Shown: in pieces, positions 25,759 through 34,810 of the stretch | Position numbering within the stretch: the first letter of the stretch is position 1 | Layout: every line of letters begins with the position of its first letter | Source: Tolypothrix sp. PCC 7910 | GTDB taxonomy: Bacteria; Cyanobacteriota; Cyanobacteriia; Cyanobacteriales; Nostocaceae | Length of the DNA: 64,000 nt | Direction of reading: 5' to 3' | Assembly: GCF_011769525.1 (NCBI RefSeq) | Contig: NZ_CP050440.1 | Location: 7,984,001 to 8,048,000 of the forward strand | Made by a program: the position numbers and the translations under genes | The notes under the pieces: model-generated | Databases searched by the model: none | What the model saw: the letters and a program-made list of their open reading frames with translations, nothing else | Told to the model about the DNA's origin: nothing

Positions 25759-27987
25759 TTAGCCAAATTTACCAGCAGTTGAAGATATCAGGAATGCTGC
25801 AAAGGTAAGGATATAGCCAACGGTGAAGTGAGCTAGACCAACTAACCAACCTTGGACAATGGAAAGGGCAACAGGCTTATCTTTCCAGCGCACTAGGTTA
25901 GCGAGTGGAGTACGTTCGTGTGCCCATACTAGAGTTTCAATCAACTCTTGCCAGTAACCTCTCCAGGCGATGAGGAACATGAAACCGGTCGCCCAAACAA
26001 GATGTCCAAAGAGGAACATCCAATCCCAAACAGACTGGTTATTCACACCGTAGGGGTTGTACCCGTTAATTACCTGAGCAGAGTTAGCCCAGAGGTAGTC
26101 ACGGAACCAGCCCATGAGGTAAGTTGAGTTTTCGTTGAACTGAGCAACGTTACCTTGCCAAATTCCGAGATGCTTCCAGTGCCAGTAGAATGTTAGCCAG
26201 CCTAGCAGGTTCAACATCCAGAATGTAGCTAAGAAGAAGGATTGCTCCCAAGAGGAGGTTTGACAAGTACCGCCACGACCGGGGCCATCACAGGGGAAGG
26301 TAAAACCGAAGTCCTTTTTATCGGGCATCAGCTTGGTACCGCGCGCATCCAACGCACCCTTAACACAAATTAGAGTAGTGGTGTGCAAACCGAGAGCGAT
26401 CGCATGGTGAACCAAGAAATCGCCAGGCCCGATGGTTAAAAACAGGGAGTTAGTACCGGAGTTAATCGCACTCAACCATCCTGATAACCAGACGTTACCG
26501 TAGTTTGGCCAAGCTGTATAAGCAATACTATCTGGGTTAGATAGTAAGGCGTTCATGCCATAGAGCGCTTTACCATGCGCTGATTGCACAAACTGAGCGA
26601 ACACTGGCTCAATCAGAATTTGCTTTTCTGGAGTACCAAAGGCAACTACAACATCGTTATGGACGTACAAACCAAGGGTATGGAAGCCCAAGAATAACGA
26701 TACCCAACTGAGGTGGGAGATAATCGCCTCTTTATGCTGGAGTACGCGATCGAGGACATTACCTCTGTTTTGTTCTGGGTCGTAATCTCGTATCCAGAAA
26801 ATGCCCGCATGGGCGAAAGCACCAATCATCAAGAACCCAGCAATATACTGGTGATGGGTGTACAGCGCTGCCTGCGTTGTGTAGTCCTTCGCCATGAAGG
26901 TGTACGGAGGCAGGGAGTACATATGCTGCGCCACCAACGAAGCGGCTGTACCTAGCGCTGCTAAGTGAATAGACAGCTGAAAGTGCAGCGAGTTGTTGTA
27001 GGTGTCGTATAGCCCGTGGTGTGGCAGGTTAAACTGTCCTTCAGTTTCGATACCGAAGAATTTTCTGGAGTTAAGCATCTCTTTGATGCTGTGACCCAGC
27101 CCGAAGTTAGTTCTGTACTGGTGTCCGGCGATGATGAAAATCACAGCGATCGCTAAATGGTGATGAGCCATATCAGTCAACCACAATGATTCTGTCTGTG
27201 GGTGGAAGCCACCTAAAAAAGTCAATATTGCAGTCCCTGCACCTTGGGATGTACCGAATAAATGCCCTGGTGTATCGGCATTTTGAGCATAGACACCCCA
27301 GTTACCTGTCCACAAAGGTGTCAAACCTGCAGGGTGAGGCAAGGTGGTGAGGAAATTTCTCCAACCAACATGAACACCGCGAGATTCGGGAATTGCAACG
27401 TGAATTAAGTGACCAGCCCAAGCCAAAGAACTCACACCAAACAAACCAGCCAAGTGGTGATTGAGGCGAGGTTCAGCACTCTTAAACCAAGCAAGGCTAG
27501 GACGATACTTGGGTTGTAAATGTAACCAGCCAGCAAACAAAAATAATGCTGCTAATAACAGCAAAAACACTGACCCCATATATAGGTCATTGTTTGTCCG
27601 CATCCCGATGGTATACCACCAGTGGTATACCCCAGAATAAGCAATGTTTACTGGATTGCTAGCACCACCTTGGGTAAACGCATCAACTGCAGCCTTACCA
27701 AAATGTGGGTCCCAAATCGCATGAGCGATCGGGCGGATATGCAGCGGATCTTTAATCCACTGTTCAAAGTTACCTTGCCAGGCTACGTGGAACAGGAGGC
27801 TGGAAGCCCATAGAAATATGATTGCCACATGACCGAAGTGAGTCGCGAAAATCTTTTGGTAAAGATTTTCCTCAGTCATACCATCATGGCTTTCAAAGTC
27901 ATTGCCCTGAGCCATCGCATACCATATCCGACGCGTAGTCGGATCTTGGGCGAGATCCTGGCTAAATTTAGGAAATTTTTTTGCCAT
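25759..27987 (-). CDS. psaB: Photosystem I P700 apoprotein A2 (PsaB), solitary copy
   Basis: PsaB is one of the two large core subunits of photosystem I. It binds P700, antenna chlorophylls and, with PsaA, the F-X 4Fe-4S cluster. The 742-residue product has the normal length, many transmembrane helices with conserved histidines, and the F-X motif [10 protein letters not shown] (Cys566 and Cys575). It begins M-A-K-K-F-P-K-F-S, standard for PsaB. No psaA gene precedes it: upstream DNA on this strand holds only a small membrane protein. Nostoc and Anabaena have a second, isolated psaB (psaB2), and this gene probably corresponds to it. Comparison with the main psaAB copy is not possible within the window. 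Confidence 0.97.
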   Translation of the reverse strand: MAKKFPKFSQDLAQDPTTRRIWYAMAQGNDFESHDGMTEENLYQKIFATHFGHVAIIFLWASSLLFHVAWQGNFEQWIKDPLHIRPIAHAIWDPHFGKAAVDAFTQGGASNPVNIAYSGVYHWWYTIGMRTNNDLYMGSVFLLLLAALFLFAGWLHLQPKYRPSLAWFKSAEPRLNHHLAGLFGVSSLAWAGHLIHVAIPESRGVHVGWRNFLTTLPHPAGLTPLWTGNWGVYAQNADTPGHLFGTSQGAGTAILTFLGGFHPQTESLWLTDMAHHHLAIAVIFIIAGHQYRTNFGLGHSIKEMLNSRKFFGIETEGQFNLPHHGLYDTYNNSLHFQLSIHLAALGTAASLVAQHMYSLPPYTFMAKDYTTQAALYTHHQYIAGFLMIGAFAHAGIFWIRDYDPEQNRGNVLDRVLQHKEAIISHLSWVSLFLGFHTLGLYVHNDVVVAFGTPEKQILIEPVFAQFVQSAHGKALYGMNALLSNPDSIAYTAWPNYGNVWLSGWLSAINSGTNSLFLTIGPGDFLVHHAIALGLHTTTLICVKGALDARGTKLMPDKKDFGFTFPCDGPGRGGTCQTSSWEQSFFLATFWMLNLLGWLTFYWHWKHLGIWQGNVAQFNENSTYLMGWFRDYLWANSAQVINGYNPYGVNNQSVWDWMFLFGHLVWATGFMFLIAWRGYWQELIETLVWAHERTPLANLVRWKDKPVALSIVQGWLVGLAHFTVGYILTFAAFLISSTAGKFG

Positions 27988-28612
27988 GTACCTTAATCAC
28001 TTCCTCCCTAAACTCTCTTTCAAATTGCTGCTTCTACCAAGTCAGCAATACAGAAGCAATTGAATAGACATCCTTTCATTCTTTCTGCCTTCAATTGGAG
28101 GTTGATCGAATAGAAAAGCTGGCGAACATCAGGAGCAAACAAGCATAATCCCCAGGTTTAAATCCCTGGATAGTGTGATGCAATTACTGCACATAGGAGT
28201 AATCAAAAAATTATTAGCGGCTATTTCCATCACACTATGGGAGGAGATTAACATTACATCGATTTGTAGTTTTCAATACAACTGAAATGTCACTGCTTGC
28301 AAAAGCCAATACTAACGATTTGTAAAAATGAGTTGACAAATGCAGTCATGCTATAATCAGCATTTTGAAGTGTAAATTTTGTTGAAGAGCAGGAAAAAAA
28401 GTTTTAAAAGAAAGTTGAAAAATTTTTCTTTATCTTTCTCCTCCAAGCAACAAGTATTGAGAACAGAATTATTAATTAAGAGAATTTATACTTATCTAAA
28501 AATTGCTACATCTAGTTATTAGAAATCTTACTTAGCATAAAGGAACAGAAAACAGGATTTTCTATTGCCTGTTCCCTATTCCCTGTGCTATTGCTTCTTA
28601 AAATTTATTCAA
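27988..28612. other. Long upstream region of psaB
   Basis: About 625 bp without a gene, lying between divergent positions of psaB and a small membrane protein on the same strand. The psaB start is preceded by GGGAGGAAGTG on the minus strand, a strong ribosome site. The length suggests a complex promoter, but no specific operator can be named. Confidence 0.5.
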
Positions 28613-28870
28613 CTATGGGTTGATAATTCCGTAATAAAGGGCAGCAACAAATACTAGAATCGTCAACATAATTAAAGGAAAGCCATAACGAAACCGACGG
28701 TTAGGTAAATCTTCACTAGTAATGACATTCTCTTTTTGAACCTGAGTTATTGGCTCAGATTTCTGTGGTTTTTGGCTATTCATATAGTCAGGTGTATTCT
28801 CAGGCAATGAATAATTATTTTCTGCCCTTACTGATGGATTCTCTTGGGATTTCATAAGCTTTTTCACCAT
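28613..28870 (-). CDS. Small single-helix membrane protein, unknown
   Basis: The 85-residue product has a polar, charged first two-thirds and one hydrophobic helix near the C-terminus (about 62-82, beginning after N-R-R-F-R-Y-G-F). It ends I-I-N-P. Positive residues before the helix place the N-terminus in the cytoplasm. I do not recognise a family. An internal Met (residue 6) could be the real start. Confidence 0.5.
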   Translation of the reverse strand: MVKKLMKSQENPSVRAENNYSLPENTPDYMNSQKPQKSEPITQVQKENVITSEDLPNRRFRYGFPLIMLTILVFVAALYYGIINP

Positions 28871-29377
28871 GACTTTTTGGCTAAATATCCTGTCATAGTT
28901 CCAAATATTTACCTATAAAGACATCATTCTGGAGAATTACATTGACTTAATATGTATTTATTCTTAAGGGATGAATGAATGTAAAGTAAAGACGTTCTAG
29001 AAGAACATTCATACTGCAATTTCGAGTGTCTCTTTTCTTGCTAATAGAAATTTAAATAATGTTTGCAGTACTTATATAGCAGAGGAAAGATTAAAGGAAA
29101 AAGAGGATATTTTTAGTTGAAATTTTCTCAAGACAGCCATTCACGCTAGGTTTTGGCACAACCAAGCATGAAAATTTCTCTTTCCCATGCCCAATGCTCT
29201 ATGCCCATTTTCAAGCTAGCATAACCTGTCGCCAAACCATTAGAAGCGATCGCCCACTTCGATCTTATATAATTAATTCTTATAAAAGTTATTAGTATTT
29301 CTAATGTCAACTACTGTTGACGATTTGTAACAATCCAGTTAAATTTGTTTACATAAGTTAATAAATATAAAAATTTT
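28871..29377. other. Intergenic region with STRR traces
   Basis: About 500 bp between divergently oriented small genes. CCCATGCCCAATGCTCTATGCCC near 29185 is a degenerate STRR block. One HIP1-like GCGATCGC lies near 29247. It should contain both divergent promoters; none is distinct enough to call. Confidence 0.45.
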
Positions 29378-29545
29378 ATGTATACAAACAGCAATAGAGA
29401 AAAAATATTAAATAAATACTCTACTGAACCCCAAATCTACGCTGCTTACCCAGATCCAGAGAAACAACGCCGCTACGCACTAAAAGCAGGATTCGCTACA
29501 TTGCTTGTCAGTGCCTTAATATTAGTATCTTTGGTTCTTAGCTAA
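29378..29545 (+). CDS. ssl1498-family light-harvesting-like small membrane protein
   Basis: The 55-residue frame reads M-Y-T-N-S-N, then E-P-Q-I-Y-A-A-Y-P-D-P-E-K-Q-R-R-Y-A, followed by one hydrophobic helix (A-T-L-L-V-S-A-L-I-L-V). This matches the small cyanobacterial ssl1498-type proteins, which are annotated as light-harvesting-like. The conserved Y-P-x-P-E-x-Q-R-R-Y block is present. It is too short for usual gene finders. A strong terminator follows 56 bp after the stop. Confidence 0.75.
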   Translation: MYTNSNREKILNKYSTEPQIYAAYPDPEKQRRYALKAGFATLLVSALILVSLVLS

Positions 29546-29601
29546 GATTTTTTGCCTTTGGTATCAGAATCTCTCATCGTTATTTGGTTTTCTCCCCCTT
29601 A

Positions 29602-29628
29602 CCTCAGCTTGGTGGCTGAGGTTTTTTT
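29602..29628 (+). terminator. Rho-independent terminator
   Basis: CCTCAGC pairs with GCTGAGG around TTGGTG and is followed by seven T. It ends the small ssl1498-like gene. Confidence 0.9.
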
Positions 29629-29775
29629 ATTGGGATTGATGCTAAGGGAAATTAGGGAGAGAAGGATTTATTTTGATAAAAAGTCTAGACAGGCGTATAA
29701 GTAAGCCGGTGGAAATAAACCCAACTATGTTTAGAAACGTAAACAAGTTTTAAATCCTTACCAATGTCGCCACTT

Positions 29776-29805
29776 GCTTCTCCCAAGGGGAGACGCTACG
29801 CGAAC
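29776..29805. repeat. Dispersed hairpin repeat, copy 1 (CTTCTCCCAAGGGGAGACGC)
   Basis: CTCCC pairs with GGGAG over AAG and is followed by GCTACGCGAAC. A near-identical copy lies at 31052-31081, on the other side of the insertion sequence. The repeats belong to the local intergenic DNA rather than to the element, because they fall outside its target duplications. Confidence 0.7.
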
Positions 29806-29852
29806 AAGTCGGGGAACCCGTCCAACGCAGTGGTTCAGCAATGACTAAGGAC

Positions 29853-31006
29853 GAATGGCACTAAGAAAAGCTATAAGCTATGTAGAATAAGCAGCACAGC
29901 TTTTAACGCTCTTAAACATGGAAGGATAGCTCAGGAGATTGTGCTTGATGCAGAGTGCAAGAGTTGCGTTCACGAAGTGTGCCGCAGGTATCGATTTGTT
30001 GAGAGAGCTTTTTGGGATATTGTACCGACCCATAGTGCGATCGCCCCGTGGTCGATTACGAAACAAGTATGTAGGGGTGGGCAAAAATTTTTGTAGGTAG
30101 AAAAAGCTTACTCGTTCATGAAATACTTTCTTTGATACAAGTAAGCCAATAGCATAACTACTACTGTGACACTAAGAGTACAAATTCTCAAGGATAAATT
30201 GAGTCAAAGTTTAGGACTGCCTTTTCAAGAATTATTGCCAGAATCTGCAATTAAACAAGCAATTTCGGAGTTGAAAATTAAATATAAAAAGCGATTATTT
30301 GACCCAATAATAACGTTGTGGGCATTTTTATCGCAAGTACTGGACACTGACAAAAGTTGCCACAATGCTGTGAGTAAAATAATTGCACATCTAGCAGAAG
30401 AAGAGGTAGAGATTCCTTCAAGTGATACAAGTGGATACTGCCAAGCCAGAGCAAGGCTTCCAGAGAAATTATTAGAAAAACTGTTCAACTCCTCAGCAAA
30501 AAATCTAGAAGAGCAAATGACAGAAGACCATTTATGGTATGGCCGCAACATCAAAGTAATAGATGGGTCAACAGTGTCTATGCCGGACACAGTAGAAAAC
30601 CAAAAAGAATATCCTCAACCAAGTAGTCAAAAGCCCGGATGTGGGTTTCCAATTGCCAAAATCGGTGTGATATTCAGTTTAGTGACGGGAGCCGCCGTTG
30701 CTTTGTGCATAGATGTTCTGAACACTCATGATATTAAATTAGCAAGAAAACTGTACAGTTTTCTTAAACCCAATTTTATTGATAAATTAGAGGCGGTTAC
30801 TCTTCAAAAACGTCGGCGAATTTACCGCACTTTGCTAAAAGTTATTGTTCACAAACCAGTTCCTGACCGCCCCGCCAGAACTGAGCCACGCGCCAGAAAA
30901 CGTCGTCCGAAAGCTTACCCTTCAATGACCAAGCCCCGGCATGAATTACGTAAACAATTACAAACTGCTTAATTGGTAAGCTTTACAGCTTTTCTTAGTG
31001 CCATTC
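29853..31006 (+). mobile_element. IS4-type element, internally deleted copy (1,154 bp)
   Basis: The ends are a perfect 20-bp inverted repeat beginning GAATGGCACTAAG. The element is flanked by a 10-bp direct repeat GACTAAGGAC (29843-29852 and 31007-31016), a target duplication. It looks the same as the complete copy at 59096-60810 except for the lack of 561 bp inside the transposase gene. Both ends and the approximately 290-bp leader before the transposase are kept, so a full copy could in principle move it in trans. Confidence 0.9.
30166..30972 (+). pseudogene. IS4-type transposase with 187-codon in-frame deletion
   Basis: This 268-codon frame equals the 455-residue transposase at 59130-60497 up to F-L-K-P-N and from F-I-D-K-L-E onward. 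The missing 187 codons contain the second catalytic Asp (L-L-G-D-R-A) and the Glu of the Y-x2-R-x3-E-x6-K motif. The first Asp (V-I-D-G-S) remains. It therefore cannot catalyse transposition. The deletion joins at a 3-bp AAT microhomology. The start is a GTG. Confidence 0.9.
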
Positions 31007-31051
31007 GACTAAGGACAAAGAGCAAAGTCTGAGCGGAGGTTTCCTCCGATG

Positions 31052-31081
31052 GCTTCTCCCAAGGGGAGACGCTTCGCGAAC
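31052..31081. repeat. Dispersed hairpin repeat, copy 2
   Basis: Second copy of the CTTCTCCCAAGGGGAGACGC hairpin, here followed by TTCGCGAAC. It lies 36 bp past the right target duplication of the IS4-type element. Confidence 0.65.
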
Positions 31082-31201
31082 GCCAACGTCTCCGACGAAC
31101 AGAACTTTGTAAGAATGACAGCCTCAGCCAGTTATCTTTAATTTCGCCGACCTACTTAGCATTCCTGATTCCATGCTCCGCATTCACCATATCTTGAGGC
31201 T

Positions 31202-31240
31202 AAAAACAAAAGCCACCTGAATATCAAATTATCAGGTGGA
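31202..31240 (-). terminator. Terminator of ssrA
   Basis: On the minus strand CCACCTGA pairs with TCAGGTGG around a loop of 11 bases, followed by CTTTTGTTTTTA. It lies just beyond the 3' end of the tmRNA gene. Confidence 0.75.
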
Positions 31241-31258
31241 CTTGTTCAATATTTTTAG

Positions 31259-31644
31259 TGGATCCGAGCAGAGTCGAACTGCTGTCCAAATTGGGTATTG
31301 ACCCTCCGCTCATTCACAGGTTTAGCCTATCTAACCCTCAAGGCGGGAATCGTTCATTATCCCGAACGTAGGATGCTCTGATTGAGTCTTTTCTAGCAAG
31401 CTAACCAGAGAATACTTGCTAGAGCATCCGTTGGGGTTGGTCTCTAATCTTTAACGGAGTCAGATTAAAGACGCTCGAACCGGTTAGAGGTTATTAGGCA
31501 ACTGCTAGAGCAGGCTTACGAGCAAAGCTAACGATGTTATTCGCATTTACTTTTGTTTTGAGCCTTGGATTTGCGAGAGGAGACTCACTCTCGACCTGAA
31601 TCACAGAGCAGCGTTCGCCAACCTGTCGAAACCGTGACGGACCC
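31259..31644 (-). ncRNA. ssrA: tmRNA (ssrA)
   Basis: tmRNA rescues stalled ribosomes and tags the incomplete protein for proteolysis. The 5' GGGTCCG pairs with the 3' CGGATCC to form the tRNA-like acceptor. The T-arm GTTCGACTC (loop TTCGACT) lies near the 3' end, and CCA is not encoded. The tag-coding frame is at 31544-31494 and reads A-N-N-I-V-S-F-A-R-K-P-A-L-A-V-A, followed by two stop codons. The A-N-N-I-V start is typical of cyanobacteria and the hydrophobic A-L-A-V-A end is a ClpP-type degron. The one-piece arrangement and a length of about 386 nt are normal. Confidence 0.97.
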
Positions 31645-32435
31645 ATGTGCTTCATACTTCAATTATAATACACGCTTTGGGAAATGTGTATTGAGACAAA
31701 TAATTTTATGAGAAGCAGTTTTACGGTCAACACGCTACTTGCTCAGGGACTTGCAAAGCAGAGATGCGATTAATCGCGTCTCAACAAGCAGAGGAGACAA
31801 AGAATATATTCTCGGAGTAATTGGATAATTTATTTTCTGGAAGTACCTAAGAAATCAATATGTAGTTGATGAGGGCGCTACAACCATATATTTATTTGTA
31901 TAATTTATGACATTGAATTTCTTCGTTATTTTTAACGAATTCAGTTTACAACACTTTATTAAAGCGGCTTTTATCTGTTGAGGCAGAAAGCCAAGCATTC
32001 GGAAAATACGTAGTTTTTTGCTATTCAGATACAAAACTACAGTATAATTTCGGCTTACTAATGCGCTTGAGTATCAGTATGATATGACCAGACATATATA
32101 AATAGGTACATTAAAGTAGCCATTAAAGCTTAGGTATGCTCTTGGGTTTAATCAGAGTGCATGAAACATTTTGCCAATATTCAAGAGATTATAGCAGATT
32201 GCCATGATTTTAAATTGTTTGTCCTCCTTTCCTTATTTACTTCCCTATTCCCCAGCCCCCATTCATAAATTTGGTGTTCTTGTCAGTTGGATACAGAAAC
32301 AATCTGCAGCGTCTTTAGATATTACTTATTTCAGTCTTGGGAAATGGGCTTGCTAAGCTTCGATCGCTAACTTATACAGACGATTTAAGCATTGTTCCAG
32401 GAGGTAAACAAAAGTAAAAATTATTAAAAAATCTT
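31645..32435. other. Long intergenic region between ssrA and tpsB
   Basis: About 790 bp with no coding sequence that I can support. Near 31763 a palindromic GAGATGCGATTAATCGCGTCTC-like repeat occurs. The region must contain the ssrA promoter (leftward) and the tpsB promoter (rightward). STRR-like CCCTATTCCCCAGCCCCCATTC lies near 32245. Confidence 0.5.
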
Positions 32436-34202
32436 ATGCAGAATAAATGTGTTTTTTTCAGCCAAAAAATATTCATATCAAATTATTTATTAAAACCTCT
32501 AACTTTCAGCTTTGTTATAGCAGCAGTGTTGGGTAACTATCAGCATACCTATGCCCAAACAGCTAATCCTCAAACTTTACCACCTGGGAGAGTAGAAGAA
32601 GTTCCGGTGACACCGTTACCTGCGGATGTGCTACCGCAACCACCGGAATCCAATCCTATACTACCTCCGCCACAATTACCAGAGCAGTCAACTCCTTCTC
32701 AAGATGATCCCAATGCTAAGTTTCGAGTAGATCGCATTGAAGTAGTTGGGAGTACAGTTTTCAAACCAGAACAGTTTGCTGCGATTACAGCTCCTTTTGT
32801 AGGTAAGGAACTCAGTTTTGCAGAGTTGTTACAAATTAAAGAAGCAATTACCAAGCTGTACACCGATAACGGTTATGTCACTACAGGCGCATTGATTACA
32901 CCGCAGACAGTAGAAGCTGGGGTAATCAAAATTCAGGTGATTGAAGGTAGCCTTCAAGAAATCAAGATTAGTGGTAATCGGCGATTGCGTAGTCAATATA
33001 TTCGCGATCGCATTCAACTTGGTGCAGGAACTCCCTTGAACGTGCCGCGCTTAATCGAAAAGTTGCAACTACTCCGCCTCGATCCGCGTATTCAAAACCT
33101 CTCTGCTGAGTTACAGATGGGGGTAACTCCAGGAAGCAATATATTACAAGTCGAAGTCCAAGAAGCCGACACCTTTAGCCTCACAGCATCTCTAGATAAT
33201 GGGCGATCGCCTAGTGTAGGTAGTTTTCGCCGGGGTATAGATTTACAAGAAGCTAATTTACTCGGTTTAGGCGACACTCTCAGTATCGGATACGCTAATA
33301 CCGATGGTAGTAATACAGTCAATCTCAATTATACCCTGCCGATTAATGCCCATAATGGCACACTCTCTTTCGGCCTCAACAAAGGTTGGAACACAGTAAT
33401 TGAAGAACCATTCAGCGTCCTTGATATTCAATCGAATACCACATCTTACGAATTTGGCTATCGACAACCATTAGTGCAAAAACCTTCCCAGGAATTAGCG
33501 GTGGGTGTGTCGTTCTCGCGTCAAGAAAGCCAAACTGAGTTAGGTATCGATAATATTGGGCCGTTTAAACTTTCACCCGGCGCAGATGCTCAAGGAAGAA
33601 CCAATATTTCTGCCTTCCGCTTTTTTCAGGAATATACCCAACGTACTACCAGCCAAGTTTTTGCCGCGCGATCGCAATTTAGTTTGGGTGTAGATTGGTT
33701 TGGTGCCAATGTTAACGATAACGAACCAGATAGCCGCTTTTTCTCTTGGCGAGGACAGGCGCAGTGGGTACGGCAATTGGCACCAGATACCCTATTTTTA
33801 GCAAGGGGCGATTTACAACTAGCAGCAGATTCCCTCGTACCTCTAGAGCAATTTGGTCTGGGTGGACAATTAAGTGTGCGAGGCTATCGCCAAGATACAT
33901 TACTTACAGATAATGGCGTGTTATTCTCAGCAGAATTTCGGTTACCGATTTTGCGTGCGCCAAAATTGGGGGGAGTACTACAGCTGACACCCTTCATTGA
34001 TGTGGGTAAAGGTTGGAATGTTAAGGGTAGCGATCCCTCACCAAGTACTTTGGTAGGTACTGGTTTAGGGCTGCTATGGAAGCAAAACAATAACTTCTCA
34101 GCCCGTATAGATTGGGGTATTCCCTTGACATCAGTAGAAGGGGAAAAGCGTAGTCTCCAAGAAAATGGTTTGTATTTCTCAGTGCAATATTCGCCATTTT
34201 GA
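32436..34202 (+). CDS. TpsB outer-membrane transporter (ShlB/FhaC/HecB family)
   Basis: TpsB proteins are 16-strand outer-membrane pores that recognise the TPS domain of their exoprotein through periplasmic POTRA domains and export it. The 588-residue product has an N-terminal signal segment ending near Y-A-Q, a proline-rich linker (about 45-95) and two POTRA units (about 100-240; F-R-V-D-R-I-E-V-V-G-S and Q-E-I-K-I-S-G-N-R-R-L). A beta-barrel follows with the conserved V-R-G-Y-R motif and a terminal aromatic (S-P-F). It is the only TpsB in the window and directly precedes the TpsA array, so it is likely their shared exporter. Confidence 0.95.
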   Translation: MQNKCVFFSQKIFISNYLLKPLTFSFVIAAVLGNYQHTYAQTANPQTLPPGRVEEVPVTPLPADVLPQPPESNPILPPPQLPEQSTPSQDDPNAKFRVDRIEVVGSTVFKPEQFAAITAPFVGKELSFAELLQIKEAITKLYTDNGYVTTGALITPQTVEAGVIKIQVIEGSLQEIKISGNRRLRSQYIRDRIQLGAGTPLNVPRLIEKLQLLRLDPRIQNLSAELQMGVTPGSNILQVEVQEADTFSLTASLDNGRSPSVGSFRRGIDLQEANLLGLGDTLSIGYANTDGSNTVNLNYTLPINAHNGTLSFGLNKGWNTVIEEPFSVLDIQSNTTSYEFGYRQPLVQKPSQELAVGVSFSRQESQTELGIDNIGPFKLSPGADAQGRTNISAFRFFQEYTQRTTSQVFAARSQFSLGVDWFGANVNDNEPDSRFFSWRGQAQWVRQLAPDTLFLARGDLQLAADSLVPLEQFGLGGQLSVRGYRQDTLLTDNGVLFSAEFRLPILRAPKLGGVLQLTPFIDVGKGWNVKGSDPSPSTLVGTGLGLLWKQNNNFSARIDWGIPLTSVEGEKRSLQENGLYFSVQYSPF

Positions 34203-34265
34203 TCAAAGCGAGATAAAACCTTTGAATATAGCGATCGCTCATTTCCAGGTATGTGAACTTATGAA

Positions 34266-34679
34266 TTAAGTCAATTTGGCATCAACGGTACAGTTGATAT
34301 TAACAATTTTGGTGTTGACCCTAATTTAGGCTTAGTTGAACTGCTAGCAAATGTTACCGATCCATCACAGCAAATAGCTACAGGTTGTTCTAACAATACT
34401 GGTAGTAGCTTTGTCGCCACGGGAAGGGGTGGTGTACAGCAAAATCCTAATCAAGAAGTGAGAAGCGATCGCACTTGGTCTGACACCCGATATATCTCTG
34501 CGTTCCGCAACACACAACCAGTACAAGCCCAAATACAACCTCCCAAGGCTCTTGTACAAGCTATATCTTGGCATCGTCGTACTGATGGCAAAATAGAATT
34601 AGTGGCGGCGCAAACTGCCCATGTACAGCCATCTTTAACCTGTGCTGCTGTTCGGGATGCTCAATTTCTTAACTTTTAG
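34266..34679 (+). pseudogene. TpsA remnant: C-terminal 137 codons only
   Basis: Starting at about S-Q-F-G-I-N-G-T-V and running to the stop at 34679, the frame encodes only the last part of a TpsA paralog. It includes V-D-P-N, the T-D-P-S-Q-Q-I-A-T-G-C block, G-R-G-G, the T-W-S-D-T-R block and the final P-S-L-T-C-A-A-V-R. No signal peptide or TPS domain is present, so it cannot be secreted by itself. It is probably left by recombination between array members. Confidence 0.85.
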
Positions 34680-34810
34680 GAATTTTTGCCAGAGATATTA
34701 ACATCGCCTTAAATAATAACTAGGAGACACTTATTTATTAAGTTATAAATGTTACTACTATAGAGATGCTGGGAATGCTAATACTGTGCATTTCAAAAAG
34801 TATTTTCTGC

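Noticed and set aside
28333-28357. TTGACA and TATAAT resembling a sigma-70 promoter on the plus strand
   Set aside because: The spacing is only 13 bases and no plus-strand gene follows for 1 kb, so it is not supported as a promoter.
31259-31330. tRNA-like sequence with a T-arm
   Set aside because: It pairs with a 5' segment 380 bp away and belongs to the tmRNA; no separate tRNA cloverleaf exists.
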